From the NCBI GenBank assembly GCA_944990035.1, contig CALYLX010000142.1, forward strand, positions 620,001 through 684,000: DNA of 64,000 bases. Direction: 5' to 3'. The position numbers and the translations under genes are program-made. The DNA comes from Clitopilus passeckerianus (Eukaryota > Basidiomycota > Agaricomycetes > Agaricales > Entolomataceae). The notes under the pieces are model-generated. The model saw nothing but the letters and a program-made list of their open reading frames with translations, ran no database searches and was not told where the DNA came from. Positions 9,767 through 20,379 of this stretch are shown one piece after another (the first letter of the stretch is position 1; every line of letters starts with the position of its first letter).

Positions 9767-12700
9767 ATGGCGGCTTTTGTCTTCAAACGAGGTGAGCCTA
9801 CATCATATCGTCCGAGAGATCACAGGTCCTGATTGCTTCCTGCCTTGCAGACGGGTACGTTCTTTGGCGGCGCGCCTAGACGCGTCAGCATTGGCTATAT
9901 CTCATTTCCTCTTTCTCCCAGACGTAAGGAACGCGTTCAGTTCGATAAGGTTAGATTGGATTACGCGTTTGTCGCGCTGAACGCGTTGCTGACGATTCCT
10001 CTTGTAGATTACAGCAAGGATCGAGAAGCTATGCTATGGCCTTGACCTGAACTACGTGAATCCCATCGAGTACGCGTCTTGACTTTCATTTCATAGGAAA
10101 ACACTCATGCTCTATATCAGAGTCACGCAGAAGGTTGTCCAGGGTGTCTATCAAGGCGTAACCACTGTTGAGCTTGATGTAAGTATGGCTTCGTTATTCT
10201 CGTACGACGCGTCTTGACAGCCCGTAAGAACCTTGCCGCCGAGACTGCTGCATATCTCACTACCAAGCATCCCGACTATGCAGTTCTTGCTGCGAGAATA
10301 GCTATCTCGAACCTACACAAAGAAACGAAGAAAAACTTCTCCCAAGTCGTCAAGGATCTTTATGAATATGGTGAGTTGACTTCCCGCCCATAATGGCCTT
10401 AAACTCATTGCTGTACTGTAGTTAATCCCAAGAATGGCCGACCTGCTGGTATGATTTCGGAAGAGACATACAAGGTTGTTCGCGAACACGCTGAAGCATT
10501 GGATTCGGCCATCATCTACAACCGCGATTTTACCTACAACTAGTGAGCCCGACAATATGCTATATGGTCGTTCTTCTCTGACAGATTCATGTTCTACCTA
10601 GCTTCGGTTTCAAGACTTTGGAACGGTCGTACCTCCTTCGCATCAACGGACGCGTCGCGGAGCGCCCACAGCATATGATCATGCGTGTGGCTGTCGGCAT
10701 ACACGGATCCGATATCGAGCGCGTCATCGAGACTTACAATTTGATGTCTGAGCGTTATTTCACGCATGCTTCCCCAACTCTCTTCAACGCCGGCACTCCC
10801 CACCCTCAACTTAGTTCATGCTTCCTTGTTTGTATGAAGGATGACTCTATTGAGGGCATCTACGACACCCTCAAGAACTGTGCTATGATTAGCAAGACTG
10901 CGGGTGGCATTGGCCTTAGCATTCATTGCATCCGTGCTACAGGGTTCGTCCAGGCGTTCTGTTGTTCCTCATCTCCATTCTGATTTCATCTCCAGGTCAT
11001 ACATCGCAGGTACTAACGGCTACTCCAACGGTATCGTCCCGATGCTCCGTGCCTATGATGCTACCGCACGATATGTCGATCAAGGTGGTAACAAGCGACC
11101 TGGTGCTTTCGCCATCTACATCGAGCCTTGGCATGCCGATATCTTTGAGTTCATTGACCTCAGGAAAAACCACGGCAAGGAAGAAGCTCGCGCCCGAGAT
11201 CTTTTCTATGCTCTATGGATCCCCGACCTATTGTATGTGCCATCTGCTTTCATCTTGTGACTGATAGCTGATGGTTTCTTTTTCTTAGCATGAGGCGTGT
11301 CGAATCCGGCGGTGACTGGTCTCTCTTCTGTCCGAACGAGGCTCCGGGTCTCCACGAGGTTCACGGCGAGGAGTTTGAAGCTCTGTTCCTGAAGTACGAG
11401 AAGGAAGGTCGTCAGCGGAAGACTATTCCCGCTCAGAAGCTGTGGTATGCTATCCTTGAAGCCCAGATCGAGACTGGCGGCCCGTTCATGTGCTACAAAG
11501 ACTCTGCAAATGGTGAGAAATTTTACGGCACCTTGATGTAGCGTATGCTAATCCATTTTCCAAAGCCAAATCCAACCAGAAGAATCTTGGTACCATCAAG
11601 TCCTCCAATCTCTGCACGGAGATCATCGAATATTCCTCCCCCGATGAGACCGCCGTCTGCAATCTCGCTTCTCTAGCCCTCCCCTCGTTCATCGTTAATG
11701 GGAAGTATGACTTCAACAAGTTGCACGAAGTCACCAAGGCCGTTGCATTCAACCTGAACCGAATCATCGATGTCAACTACTACCCAATTGAGGAGGCTCG
11801 CCGATCCAACATGCGTCACCGCCCCATCGGTATCGGTGTGAACGGGCTTGCCGATACCTTCATGGCCCTACGCATGCCATTCGACTCTCCAGCTGCCAAG
11901 GAGCTCAACTTGCAGATCTTCGAAACCATCTACCACGCTGCCCTCGAGGCCAGCGCCGAGATTGCGGAGAAGGATGGTCCTTATGAGACCTTCCAAGGCA
12001 GTCCTGCTTCCCAAGGTCAACTTCAATTTGATCTTTGGGGCGTTACTCCCAGCGGCCTTTGGGATTGGGCTTCGCTCAAGGAGAAGGTTCAACGCACCGG
12101 GATCCGTAATTCCCTCCTGACTGCACCCATGCCGACTGCCTCCACCAGTCAGATTCTCGGCTTTAACGAGTGCTTCGAACCTTACACCAGGTATGTTAAA
12201 TCCACAAATTTGACAGCGATTGTAAAACTTATTCGTTTCCTATTAGCAACATCTATACCCGTCGTGTGCTTGCTGGCGAGTTCCAGGTCGTTTGTCCTTG
12301 GTTGCTCCGCGAGCTCGTCGACCTCGGCCTTTGGGATGACAACATGAAGAACATGATCATCGCCCATAATGGTTCTATCCAGAACATTCCCAATATCCCC
12401 GATGATACCAAGGCCATTTACAAGACCGTCTGGGAGATCAGTCAGAAGAAGGTTATCGACCTCGCTGCCGATCGTGGCGCTTACATTTGCCAGAGCCAGA
12501 GCTTGAATGTCCACTTGTCCGCGCCAACCACTGGCCAGCTGACCAGTATGCACTTCTACGGCTGGAAGAAGGGATTGAAGACCGGCATGTACTACCTCCG
12601 CACGAGGCCAGCTGCACAAGCGATCCAGTTCACTGTCGATCAGAGTCTCTTGAAGACTGCCAAGACTCAACAGCAACGCCCGCCTGCGACCAACAAGGCC

Positions 12701-13042
12701 TCAGGCTTGCCTACTCCAACACCTTCTACGCCTTCGACCCCTGCGGTACCCACTGTATCGTCTGTCCCTGCGGTTGCAGCTACCACTGTTTCCGTTGCAG
12801 CTCCAGCTGAAGCTAGCACGAGCACACCGTCGACCCCACAAGCTCCCGCTTCTTCTTCGACTGGCAAGTCTTTAGAAGAGGCTCTCGCTGCGTTGGAGCT
12901 CGATGAGAAGACTAGGAAGGCGGCTGAAGCTGACCCGGAGTTCGCTGCTGCTCTAGTGCGGCAGAAGGAGCGCGAGTACGAGGAGGCCAAGCTTCAGTGC
13001 TCCATAGAGAATAAGGAGGCGTGTTTGATGTGTTCCGCATGA
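9767..13042 (+). CDS. RNR1: Ribonucleoside-diphosphate reductase large subunit
   Basis: Class I ribonucleotide reductase alpha subunit, which reduces NDPs to dNDPs with the small subunit. About 12 exons encode roughly 885 residues from ATG 9767 ('[13 protein letters not shown]'). Landmarks in order: the ATP-cone region ending '[20 protein letters not shown]'; '[16 protein letters not shown]'; '[20 protein letters not shown]' (first redox Cys); '[17 protein letters not shown]'; '[20 protein letters not shown]'; '[20 protein letters not shown]' (thiyl-radical Cys in NLCTE and second redox Cys in VCNL); '[20 protein letters not shown]'; '[18 protein letters not shown]'. A Pro/Thr/Ser/Ala-rich linker leads to a C-terminal 'EACLMCSA', the swinging CxxC tail that re-reduces the active site. 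Exon 2 is only 4 nt (9851-9854), and ACGCGT motifs cluster in the first introns. All key residues are present. Confidence 0.97.
9851..9854 (+). other. RNR1: 4-nt microexon of RNR1
   Basis: Exon 1 ends 'AAACGAG' at 9791 before GTGAGC, and exon 3 starts at 9922 after CTCCCAG. Between them only ACGG (9851-9854), flanked by TTGCAG and GTACGT, restores the conserved reading 'FKRDGRKE'. Joining exon 1 directly to exon 3 would break the frame. Introns on either side are 59 and 67 nt. Confidence 0.85.
9880..10212 (+). promoter_or_regulatory. Cluster of six ACGCGT boxes in the 5' introns and exons of RNR1
   Basis: ACGCGT occurs at 9880, 9931, 9963, 9981, 10072 and 10207; further copies are at 9380 and 10650. 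ACGCGT is the MluI cell-cycle box bound by MBF-type factors, which drive S-phase genes including RNR genes in ascomycete yeasts. Here most copies sit inside introns 2 to 5 rather than in the upstream promoter. The motif positions are seen; regulation is inferred. Confidence 0.55.
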
Positions 13043-14181
13043 GCTCGTTCATTCTCGCTGTTTTCTCGATTCTGGATACGTCTTATGCACTCTTCTGTTG
13101 ATTGCTCTGTAATTTCTTATCATCTGCCACATCGTTTATACATACATACCACCATCTGTACTGTTGTACTTCTAGAACTTTAATCCATATCATTTTCCGA
13201 GTCTAATCAATTAAAATCAGTTGAGTGTCAATGCGGTGGTAGTAGCGCTGCCTTGGTACTTACCATGCGTGTTTCTGGGGTAACCTTAGCAGTTGCATTT
13301 GGTACTGTCAAAAGACCTTTGGCTTCTCGACATCGAGAACCCAATGAACAATGTGCGTAGTCCAAGGGAGGCATGGCGAGTTAGGTTCGCAGCTGGTACG
13401 CGAGACGCGCTGTTGACGGCAAGATTAGCCGAGTTCAACCGAGTTCAACCGAGTTCAACGCTGTCAGGACAAGATCATGATCACCGCTGTCATCTCTGGA
13501 CGTCAACATTGGTAAAGGACACTCGGTCTGGTTACCCTTGATTCATTTATAGGGCAAATCACACTCACCCTTCGCTGTGGAGTTGGACCACGCTCACGGT
13601 TGCAATATTCCTGGAGACATTCGTTGCAACTCTGGTCAGACTGGCATACAATTATCCCCTCCTCCGAGCATGCGTTGATTTCCCCCCGGCGGTTGACTCA
13701 GCGTGGCCCATATGGTGCATCCATTCTCATCTGTTAACGATCCGTGCACATGCTACATGCTACCATACCTGTTAACCTGTTACAGGCCGAAGAGTGCCTG
13801 TAGAGCCGATGGTCGCCGAGGCTGTACCGCCCGTGGTGGCTGGGTGCATGGACACTCGATCACTCATCATCGCTCCTGGGTGACTGGTGGGTGGGGGTGG
13901 AACAATATAGCAGCCTGTTGCAGCGTGCCTATGTGGTAAGTATATACACAACATGGGGCATCGGCGTCAACGCTTCTACAGATCCGTCAAGGGTTCTTCA
14001 AGGGTGATTACCGTGGGCAACCTGTTTACACACATACGAGGCGTAACCCGCTCCCCCATATCATATACCTACCTCGGATTGGATTCGACCCATCTATCTC
14101 TTCGTGGATCTTGACGATCCGAATCTCCCTCACTCCCCTCACTCTCCTTCCCATCTCCGGGCATAAGTCCCTGACTCGACG
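13043..14181. other. Intergenic region without recognised gene
   Basis: About 1.1 kb between RNR1 and the arrestin-like gene. It contains a short direct repeat (13430-13460) and low-scoring frames on both strands. No conserved exon was recognised. Confidence 0.5.
13430..13460. repeat. Three tandem copies of a 10-nt unit
   Basis: The unit CGAGTTCAAC is repeated three times in direct orientation with no mismatch. It lies in intergenic DNA between RNR1 and the arrestin-like gene. Confidence 0.7.
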
Positions 14182-15980
14182 ATGTCGATGCCCCGTCTTC
14201 CGTCGTACTACCCTCCTCCTCCCGCTACGACGTCGACACATGTACCATCTTACTCTGCCGAGCCCCCTGAATATGAAAGACGCATTGCTCTAGCGGAAGG
14301 TCCCCGCCCGCGCCCTCGAGGGAGCTACTCTCAAACATCGAAGGGCGGAGACGCGCGTTTGACCTTGACTGCGCAAGAACCTGGGATCGATACACCTGTG
14401 TATGGTGTCCAAGGCTGCGTGGAGGGTGTCGTGGAGGTCCAGAGGCCGGACACCGTTCTTAGTGTTGAAGTCAAGGTAAGCACGGCACATTGTTCATGCT
14501 GGGCCGCTCTTGCCGCCCCAGCCGCCCCGTCGGGCGCCTTTCCTTTCTCGGCAGAGTTGAACTTGGTCTGACTATCACTCCCTTATCTTTTGACCCATCA
14601 TCATCATTCATAGGTTGAAGGTCGGCTAAAACTGAGAGAAGTAGCTGAGGATGGATCGAGTTCTGCCAAGCTGTGTTTGAATTCGCAGGTTCTTTGGCCC
14701 CGTGGGTCGGCTGCTGGGGCATCCACATGTCCTTCCTCACTGTCTTTCGCAATGAATCTACCGACTACGTTTGATAGAGAAGGCAAGAACTATGTACGTA
14801 CCATGCTACTCATCTCTGCCGTTCGTCTGCTGACTGTTGAAACACCCCCAACAGCCTCTTCCGCCGACATTCGACGTGAAGCTATCTGGCCTGCCAGGAT
14901 TTACTGCAACGATTGATGTAAACCATCGTCCTACCTTCTCTTCCTACTGATCTGATGTTCCGTTTGCTCTGCTCTGTTCATCATATAGTACTTTATCAGC
15001 GCCACCATACAGCGCACACCCTCCGCCGTATCTCCTCTCGTCAATTCTGTCAAATCCAACATCCTCAAAATGAGCCCGGGTACTACGTGCGTAATATTAT
15101 ATCTATCTGATGAATGTACTCTCATGATCCCCATCATCGTACAGGGTCATCCGAATCCCATTCAATTACCTTCCGCGGACCCGGCCAGCCGTATCTCTCC
15201 CTCCACGCCTACGTCTCGGACGGTCGGGATTCCATTGCGATACTTCGGAGTGGGCAATCCATAAATCCGAGATCGGCTCCAAGCTCGGTCAAGGACAAGG
15301 GATCGAGACTAAACTCTACTTGCCCTCGTCGAGGGTGTATAGTATTTCTCAACAGATCCCGTTTCATCTGACGCTGGAAGGAAACCCGAGGGCGTTGTCC
15401 GCGTTTGTGCCTTTTGGACCCGTGTCGCCGCAGGGATCGAGGATGGGAGCGAAGAGCCCGATGAAGATAGAGGTGATGAGGCAGTCGAGTATTGATTCAA
15501 GGTCAGATAACCCTCCCTCATCCTCGTCCCTACGCCCTCATTCATGATGGGACAGGAATGCATTCCACACCAGTTCGAGAACCGAGATGTGGCATACAGA
15601 TATGATTGGAGGCGGGCATTTTAGACATTCGGTTTGTCGGTTTCAGTCCCTCGTCCAAGATTGACACTGACTGGTATCAAGGGCGACGGGGCGGCTTGGG
15701 TGGCATTTTCTGGGGAAATCAATGTTGCTCAATCCGTGAGGGTATCTGGTTTCAAAGCACATGGCTTGACTGTCAAGGTACTCTTTCTTCCGAACGGCCC
15801 ACAGACCTCTTTTACTCATGTCGAATGACATAGGACTGCATCCTCTTCTCGATGATCCCCTTCGATCCGCAGAAATGCCCCTTCTGGGAACTCCGTCAAG
15901 TTATTCCAATTCAATTAACCACCGACTCATGGATACCTGACGGTACTGGGATGGGTGCCGAGACTCTCGAGTACTATTAA
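14182..15980 (+). CDS. Arrestin-like protein, basidiomycete type
   Basis: Multi-exon gene whose translation matches the arrestin-fold proteins common in Agaricomycetes. The N-terminus is Pro/Tyr-rich ('LPSYYPPPPATTSTHVPSYS', 'AEPPEYERRIAL'). Beta-sandwich segments follow: 'GDARLTLTAQEPGIDTPVYG', 'VEGVVEVQRPDTVLSVEVKV', 'EGRLKLREVAEDGSSSAKLC', 'PSSLSFAMNLPTTFDREGKN', 'PPTFDVKLSGLPGFTATID', 'IFSISQQIPFHLTLEGNPRA' and a final 'LRQVIPIQLTTDSWIPDG'. Short introns separate the exons, with donors such as GTAAGC near 14475 and GTACGT near 14793; the stop TAA is at 15978-15980. PPxY-like motifs near the N-terminus would fit alpha-arrestin adaptors of Rsp5-type ubiquitin ligases, but that role is inferred. 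Internal exon edges are approximate. Confidence 0.75.
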
Positions 15981-16108
15981 CATGGACTATCAGGCTGCTA
16001 ACGAGATTTTATACGTCAATGGACGCTACCAATGGCTCCTTCTCGCGGGTCGTAGTGCAACTAACTATTTGGCAACGACTGAATGATATATGTAGCAAAC
16101 TATATTGA

Positions 16109-16167
16109 TGATGTCACGATCTCCTATTATTCTCCCCTCCTATCCTATAAACAAGCTGTAGCGATAT
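16109..16167 (+). promoter_or_regulatory. Core promoter copy 1 (CRE-like half plus TATA)
   Basis: TGATGTCA-C-GATCTCC starts at 16109 and TCCTATAAACAAGCTGTAGC is centred on 16146-16151. The same two blocks in the same order, with a similar spacing, recur at 18770-18831. Copy 1 lies upstream of the kinase-like gene that begins at 16362. Confidence 0.55.
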
Positions 16168-16361
16168 AGTCAAATACAAACCAGTGTTTTCTTTTAGCTT
16201 CCCCACCGTCAAGTACGACGTCAATTGTGCCAGACGTGGTTCTCTTTGAGTGTGGCTGTGCAGACGGGAACCCAACCATTCGGTTCATTCAAATTCAAGG
16301 GAGCCTCTTTGACCCAACGCTACTGGTTGGATTTTCACGAATAACAATAGCCTCACCATCG

Positions 16362-18704
16362 ATGGCATCTTACGAAGAAATTCGTTCAGAAATCCAGAAG
16401 CTGCTCAAATTCACTCCGCCCCTCCCTTTAGACCCTCATCTTGAAGACCCATCGCAATGCCATTGCGACGTACCATTTCTCCCATTTCACGAACACCATC
16501 TGGCTGAGGAACTATCGCTGAAATCCGTAAAAATAATTTCATCCCTCGAAAAGGACATCATGAGCGTCTTTGACAAAGCCCTGGCTGATTTTGACGCAGA
16601 AAAACCGAGCATGCCCTCGAAATCTAGCATGTTTCCGAGTATTCTCGTAACGTCACCTCCCGATTCTGATGCAATGGCAGTCGCAAACAGCTACATTTGG
16701 ACCACGGGGAGCTTTGCGCCATGTCTTGGATCTACCTTCCTACTGCACCGAGATGCACCCTCCTGGTCAAACGCTCTCAAATGGCAAAATCGAGACGCCA
16801 ATTTCAGCTTGTCGTGCAATGTGTTCAATGAAGACTACACGGCCGTTCTGGACTTAAAAGAGTCTGACTTTATGCCTGCGGAGACTTGGAACTCGATAGA
16901 ACCTGAGACGGCGGGCCTTCTTAGGAGTGCTGCAGCCAGGATTCCCCAACTGTGCATGTGGCATGTGTTTGCAACCAATGCAGAGGCAGAGGGATTATTC
17001 AAAGGAATTGGTGAACTGGCGCGGGATGATAGGTTTCCCTTGATAAGGCCTGGCACCACCGGTTTCTCTGAACATCAAGACCCGATAGGGGTCGCAAATG
17101 ATCCTCTGCGAACACCATGGGGAGTTCCCATGTCCGATTTCGTCAGAAACGCCTCACCTACTGCTCTAAGGTCAAATAAAGAGACTTCAGATTTCTCAAG
17201 ACTATAACAACGCGACACTCTTCGCTCTGAACCTCTTTCACGAAAACGAAAATTGGAAGAGCACTTTATTGAACCCCCTATGATTAGAGTCCCACGAAGC
17301 ACTCACGCCCCAGCGCCTGGAACCCGGCCAAAGGCGACGCCAGCTTCCATAGTCCAGCACGTAAGTTATACGCAATAGCTATCCAACGTCTGTCATCTGA
17401 CTCATGATTTGATATTCAGGCCTGGTATCGAGCGGTCGAAATAGATGCCACGTTTATCGTTCTCCACTCAGGCGAATTCCAAGGAATTGGATTCCGCCAT
17501 CGAGGGAGTCAAACACTTTATTTGACCGATAACATAAACCCGAATGATGGGGAGAATACTTGTGAGTATAGTAAATTGCACGTTGGCCTTTTCATGTGCA
17601 TGCTTGAGGATATTTTGGACCGCGAAAGGCAGAGTGTTGGGGAGAGGACATCTGCGGAAATTGCATTGGAAAGAAGAGGAGGAAATGGGGGAAATATCTG
17701 TTACAAGGAATTTCGTTTCTTCTGTGTCTTAGCCAACCTTGCTGACGTAGCTTTCCCAGACAAGCGCGAGTCTTTCCAAGAGGAAATGTGTCGCCGTAGA
17801 AACCACTCCTTTAAAGGAACCCTATGTCATCCGAGAACACGAAGTTGGACTTCCAGACTCTCACAAAAGGATGAGGAAATAAAGGTGCCCTTCTTTCGGC
17901 TTCTATTTGCAACGATCTAACGTTCTTGTTCTTACAGAGGATTTTGGAGCATGTAAAAACGCGTCCTCTGCTCCTAATGCGGTTTCACTCAGGAATTCTA
18001 CGATCACTTGCACCATCTTCTTTCCTTCGACTTGGGGGGAAATGCTGCAAGGGAACGGATGTTGATCAGAGTCACTACATGCTGGCCACGCTGACCTCGA
18101 GAATAGCTACGGGGGCAACGGGAGATGTCCACAACGCTAATCTAGTACTCTTTGGCCCCCACAGGCTGGAATGCAATATAGTGATAAAGCTAGGCTACGA
18201 ACCTTTCCAGCGGGTCAGGTTGAAGCACGAGGCGAAGATCTACCAACACCTCCATGCATTCGGCGTACGCGGTATTCCAGCAGTCTTCGGCATGTTTCAA
18301 GACGTGGAAACGAGGACCTTGGCCACGGTCATGCAAGATGTCGGAGAAAGTATTTCGCATCAAGTACACCGAGGTGCTCGACCGGAGAAATATTTCTCTG
18401 ATGAAGAACGGTAACGCATTCTGTATTTATTAAGATCGCTTTCTAACTTGAAGGAAATAGGGAGAGATTTGCAGAGACCTTACGGAGTATCCACGATGCG
18501 GGGGTCCGGCATCGTGATATTAGGCCCATCAATCTGACCGTCGACGAAGAGGGGATTCCCTTTATCATCGACGTTAACCGAGCAGTCCAAGGGGCTAGCC
18601 CAGATTCACGACGAAGGGAATCGGAACGTCTTCGCGGTCTCCTGGATGGAACAATTGACAATGAGCCCTGGGATGTCCCCACCTGGAGTGAGAAGGGCGC
18701 TTAA
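16362..18704 (+). pseudogene. Protein-kinase-like protein with N-terminal unknown domain and an in-frame TAA
   Basis: Start is ATG 16362 ('MASYEEIRSEIQ'); the frame upstream has no ATG. The first exon encodes about 280 residues of unknown function ('CHCDVPFLPFHEHHLAEELS', 'MPAETWNSIEPETAGLLR') and meets TAA at 17205-17207. The same frame then continues to a GTAAGT donor near 17359. Following exons read 'AWYRAVEIDATFIVLHSG', 'YSKLHVGLFMCMLEDILD' and a kinase-like lobe: 'SRIATGATGDVHNANLV', 'NIVIKLGYEP', 'RLKHEAKIYQHLH', 'RSIHDAGVRHRDIRPINL' and 'IPFIIDVNRAVQG'. HRD and the downstream Asn are present, while the DFG position reads IDV. The layout resembles fungal Bud32/RIO-like orphan kinases. 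Either the gene ends early, an unrecognised intron removes the TAA, or the locus is a pseudogene. Confidence 0.6.
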
Positions 18705-18769
18705 ATGGTAAGCGCCCAATTACTTACTGAATTTGGCAACAACTCAAATGACGTAGCTGGCTTGGTTCA

Positions 18770-18831
18770 TGACGTCAGGATCTCCCATTCACCTCCTGTC
18801 TCCTCGAATCCTATATAAACAAGCTGCAGCA
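18770..18831 (+). promoter_or_regulatory. Core promoter copy 2 (palindromic CRE plus TATA)
   Basis: TGACGTCA (18770-18777, the cAMP-response-element palindrome) is followed by GGATCTCC and, after a pyrimidine-rich spacer, TATATAAA at 18812-18819 within TCCTATATAAACAAGCTGCAGC. The TATA box is 53 nt before the ATG of the small gene at 18872, a sensible distance. It parallels the copy at 16109-16167. Confidence 0.65.
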
Positions 18832-18871
18832 CTATCTCTTGCTCCAATTACCCACATCATCTTCAACAACA

Positions 18872-19497
18872 ATGACTTCTTTTGGAGGACGACCTGATCA
18901 AATAACCGCAGCCTCTGCAGCAGGCATTGGTTCTGCACCTTCCGACAATGCACACCGAAATGTCGGTGGCGCCACCCATTTGGCAGAGACCCAAGCCGGT
19001 CACGGCCACAAACACGATCATGCACACGAAGGCTATCCAAGAACCATGAGGCCAAGTGAGCAGGCGCCACCAACCGTCGTAGATACGGCTACGCAGCAAG
19101 GTATGTTGACTCTTAACTATTAGAAGGCTCGAGAGCTAATTTAGGTTGTTGCAGCCTCTACTCAACCCGGCGACGGGCGTGAGGTTCACGTCCATGAGGG
19201 CGAATATGTAGAGCCCCAAGTCGTCAGCAGGAATCCAAATTTGACTGAATCAGGAAAAGTGCCGTTCAAGGAGCAAGTTATTGGTGTGGCCAAGGTGTGT
19301 AGGCTAGCATTCAATCGACCATTACAGAAGTTAACATGCGACTTTAGAAAACCAGGGGCACTCTTCTCGGTAACGTGAGTCCTGGTGAGGCCGTCGTTTG
19401 ATCTACTTTCTCATTTGTCATATTGTAGCCCGAGACGAAGGAGCATGGCCAACAGATCCTGGAAGGAAAGGTTACCCACACCCAGGGACCCTTGTAA
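18872..19497 (+). CDS. Small His-rich hydrophilic protein, basidiomycete-specific
   Basis: Four short exons encode a soluble protein of about 150 residues with no membrane segment. The N-terminal exon includes 'ETQAGHGHKHDHAHEGY', a run of alternating histidines able in principle to bind metal ions. A GTATGT...TTGCAG intron leads to 'GREVHVHEGEYVEPQVVSRN' and 'GKVPFKEQVIGVAKKTRGTL'. The last exon reads 'PETKEHGQQILEGKVTHTQG' and stops at 19495-19497. The 'GTLLGNPETKEHG' pattern recurs, from memory, in uncharacterised small mushroom proteins. The start is the first ATG after the TATA box at 18812. Possible roles such as stress response or metal buffering are speculation from composition. Confidence 0.7.
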
Positions 19498-19675
19498 TTT
19501 TAACAGTGAGGACCATTTCATTCTATTATTCTATTGGTTTGACTTTCTAATCGTCGTCTCTAGCCACCCTAAAGGAATACATATCAAGGAATAGTACTCT
19601 ATATGCTGCTCATGTATACCACCCTGTATCTCTATAATAACGAACCAGTGCATTATGTTCAAAAACGCATTCAGC

Positions 19676-20243
19676 CTAACGTGTTACACTCGGTTTCTGA
19701 GCTTGATGAGGGAATCCCTCATTCAAATACTTCGTCAAGCGAATCCGGATTCCTTCCAGGACTGTACCCCCACTAGTGCCTTGCCAACCTGACCCACCGA
19801 TAGGAGGCAAGGTCGTAAATGCCCGGTCGGAACGAATAGTGCCACTATGAAACCTTGTTACCCATACTGTCTCGAACTCGTAGCTGTAGGCGTTGATCCA
19901 CAGCGAGCCGCACAAGTAACTTTCTTCGCTGCTTCCTATCAGTCTCCGTTCAGGGTGCGGAAGCTCTGGAACGAGAAGAGGTGCTGGATCGCGGGGCTTG
20001 TCGCCTTTTGCTGAAGGACAGGATCAAGCATATCTCTGGATGTACGCATGTTTCGATAACTTGCGATCCTTCCCACCGCGCATCGAAACCGGGAACGCTG
20101 GACCGTATTCCGCCCAAAGTATGAGAGTCTCTAAGGTTCCCAAACGCACGCTCAAGTACGTCCCTATATTCCGAAAGTGGGATTGTGCCTTCTCCTGCTT
20201 TGGGATGTCTAGTCGGTGTAGCAGTTGGAGCTGTTCTGGGAAC
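19676..20243 (-). pseudogene. Fragment of an OTT_1508-like deaminase-type gene, decayed
   Basis: The C-terminal half of a gene closely related to the one at 27400-28849, in the opposite orientation. The frame reads 'LSEYRDVLERAFGNLRDSHT', 'FDARWEGSQVIETCVHPEIC' and 'LILSFS', then loses frame at about 19990 by a 1-nt indel. It resumes as 'ERRLIGSSEESYLCGSLW' and 'FTTLPPIGGSGWQGTSGGTV'. The H-x-E of a zinc deaminase-like site is kept (VHPE), but both Cys of the C-x-x-C seen in the paralogue (SCLCC) are lost (SYLCG). An in-frame TAA bounds the fragment near 20243. Family naming rests on the HxE...CxxC pattern and is tentative; decay is directly visible. Confidence 0.65.
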
Positions 20244-20379
20244 TTAGATTGGGGTTCGAACGTAGAGTCTGACATGGGGCAAGGATGTGGGACTGGAGAT
20301 TTGTGTCAGAAAATTGTATTGCCACAGATGCGTTTCTGCTGTATATCTGAAGTGCGTAAAATTCATCGTTACCAGACGG

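Noticed and set aside
12182..12676. 164-codon minus-strand frame
   Set aside because: Antisense to conserved RNR1 exons.
16227..16361. 45-codon N-terminal extension of the kinase-like protein
   Set aside because: The extended frame opens with GTG and not ATG; the first ATG is 16362.
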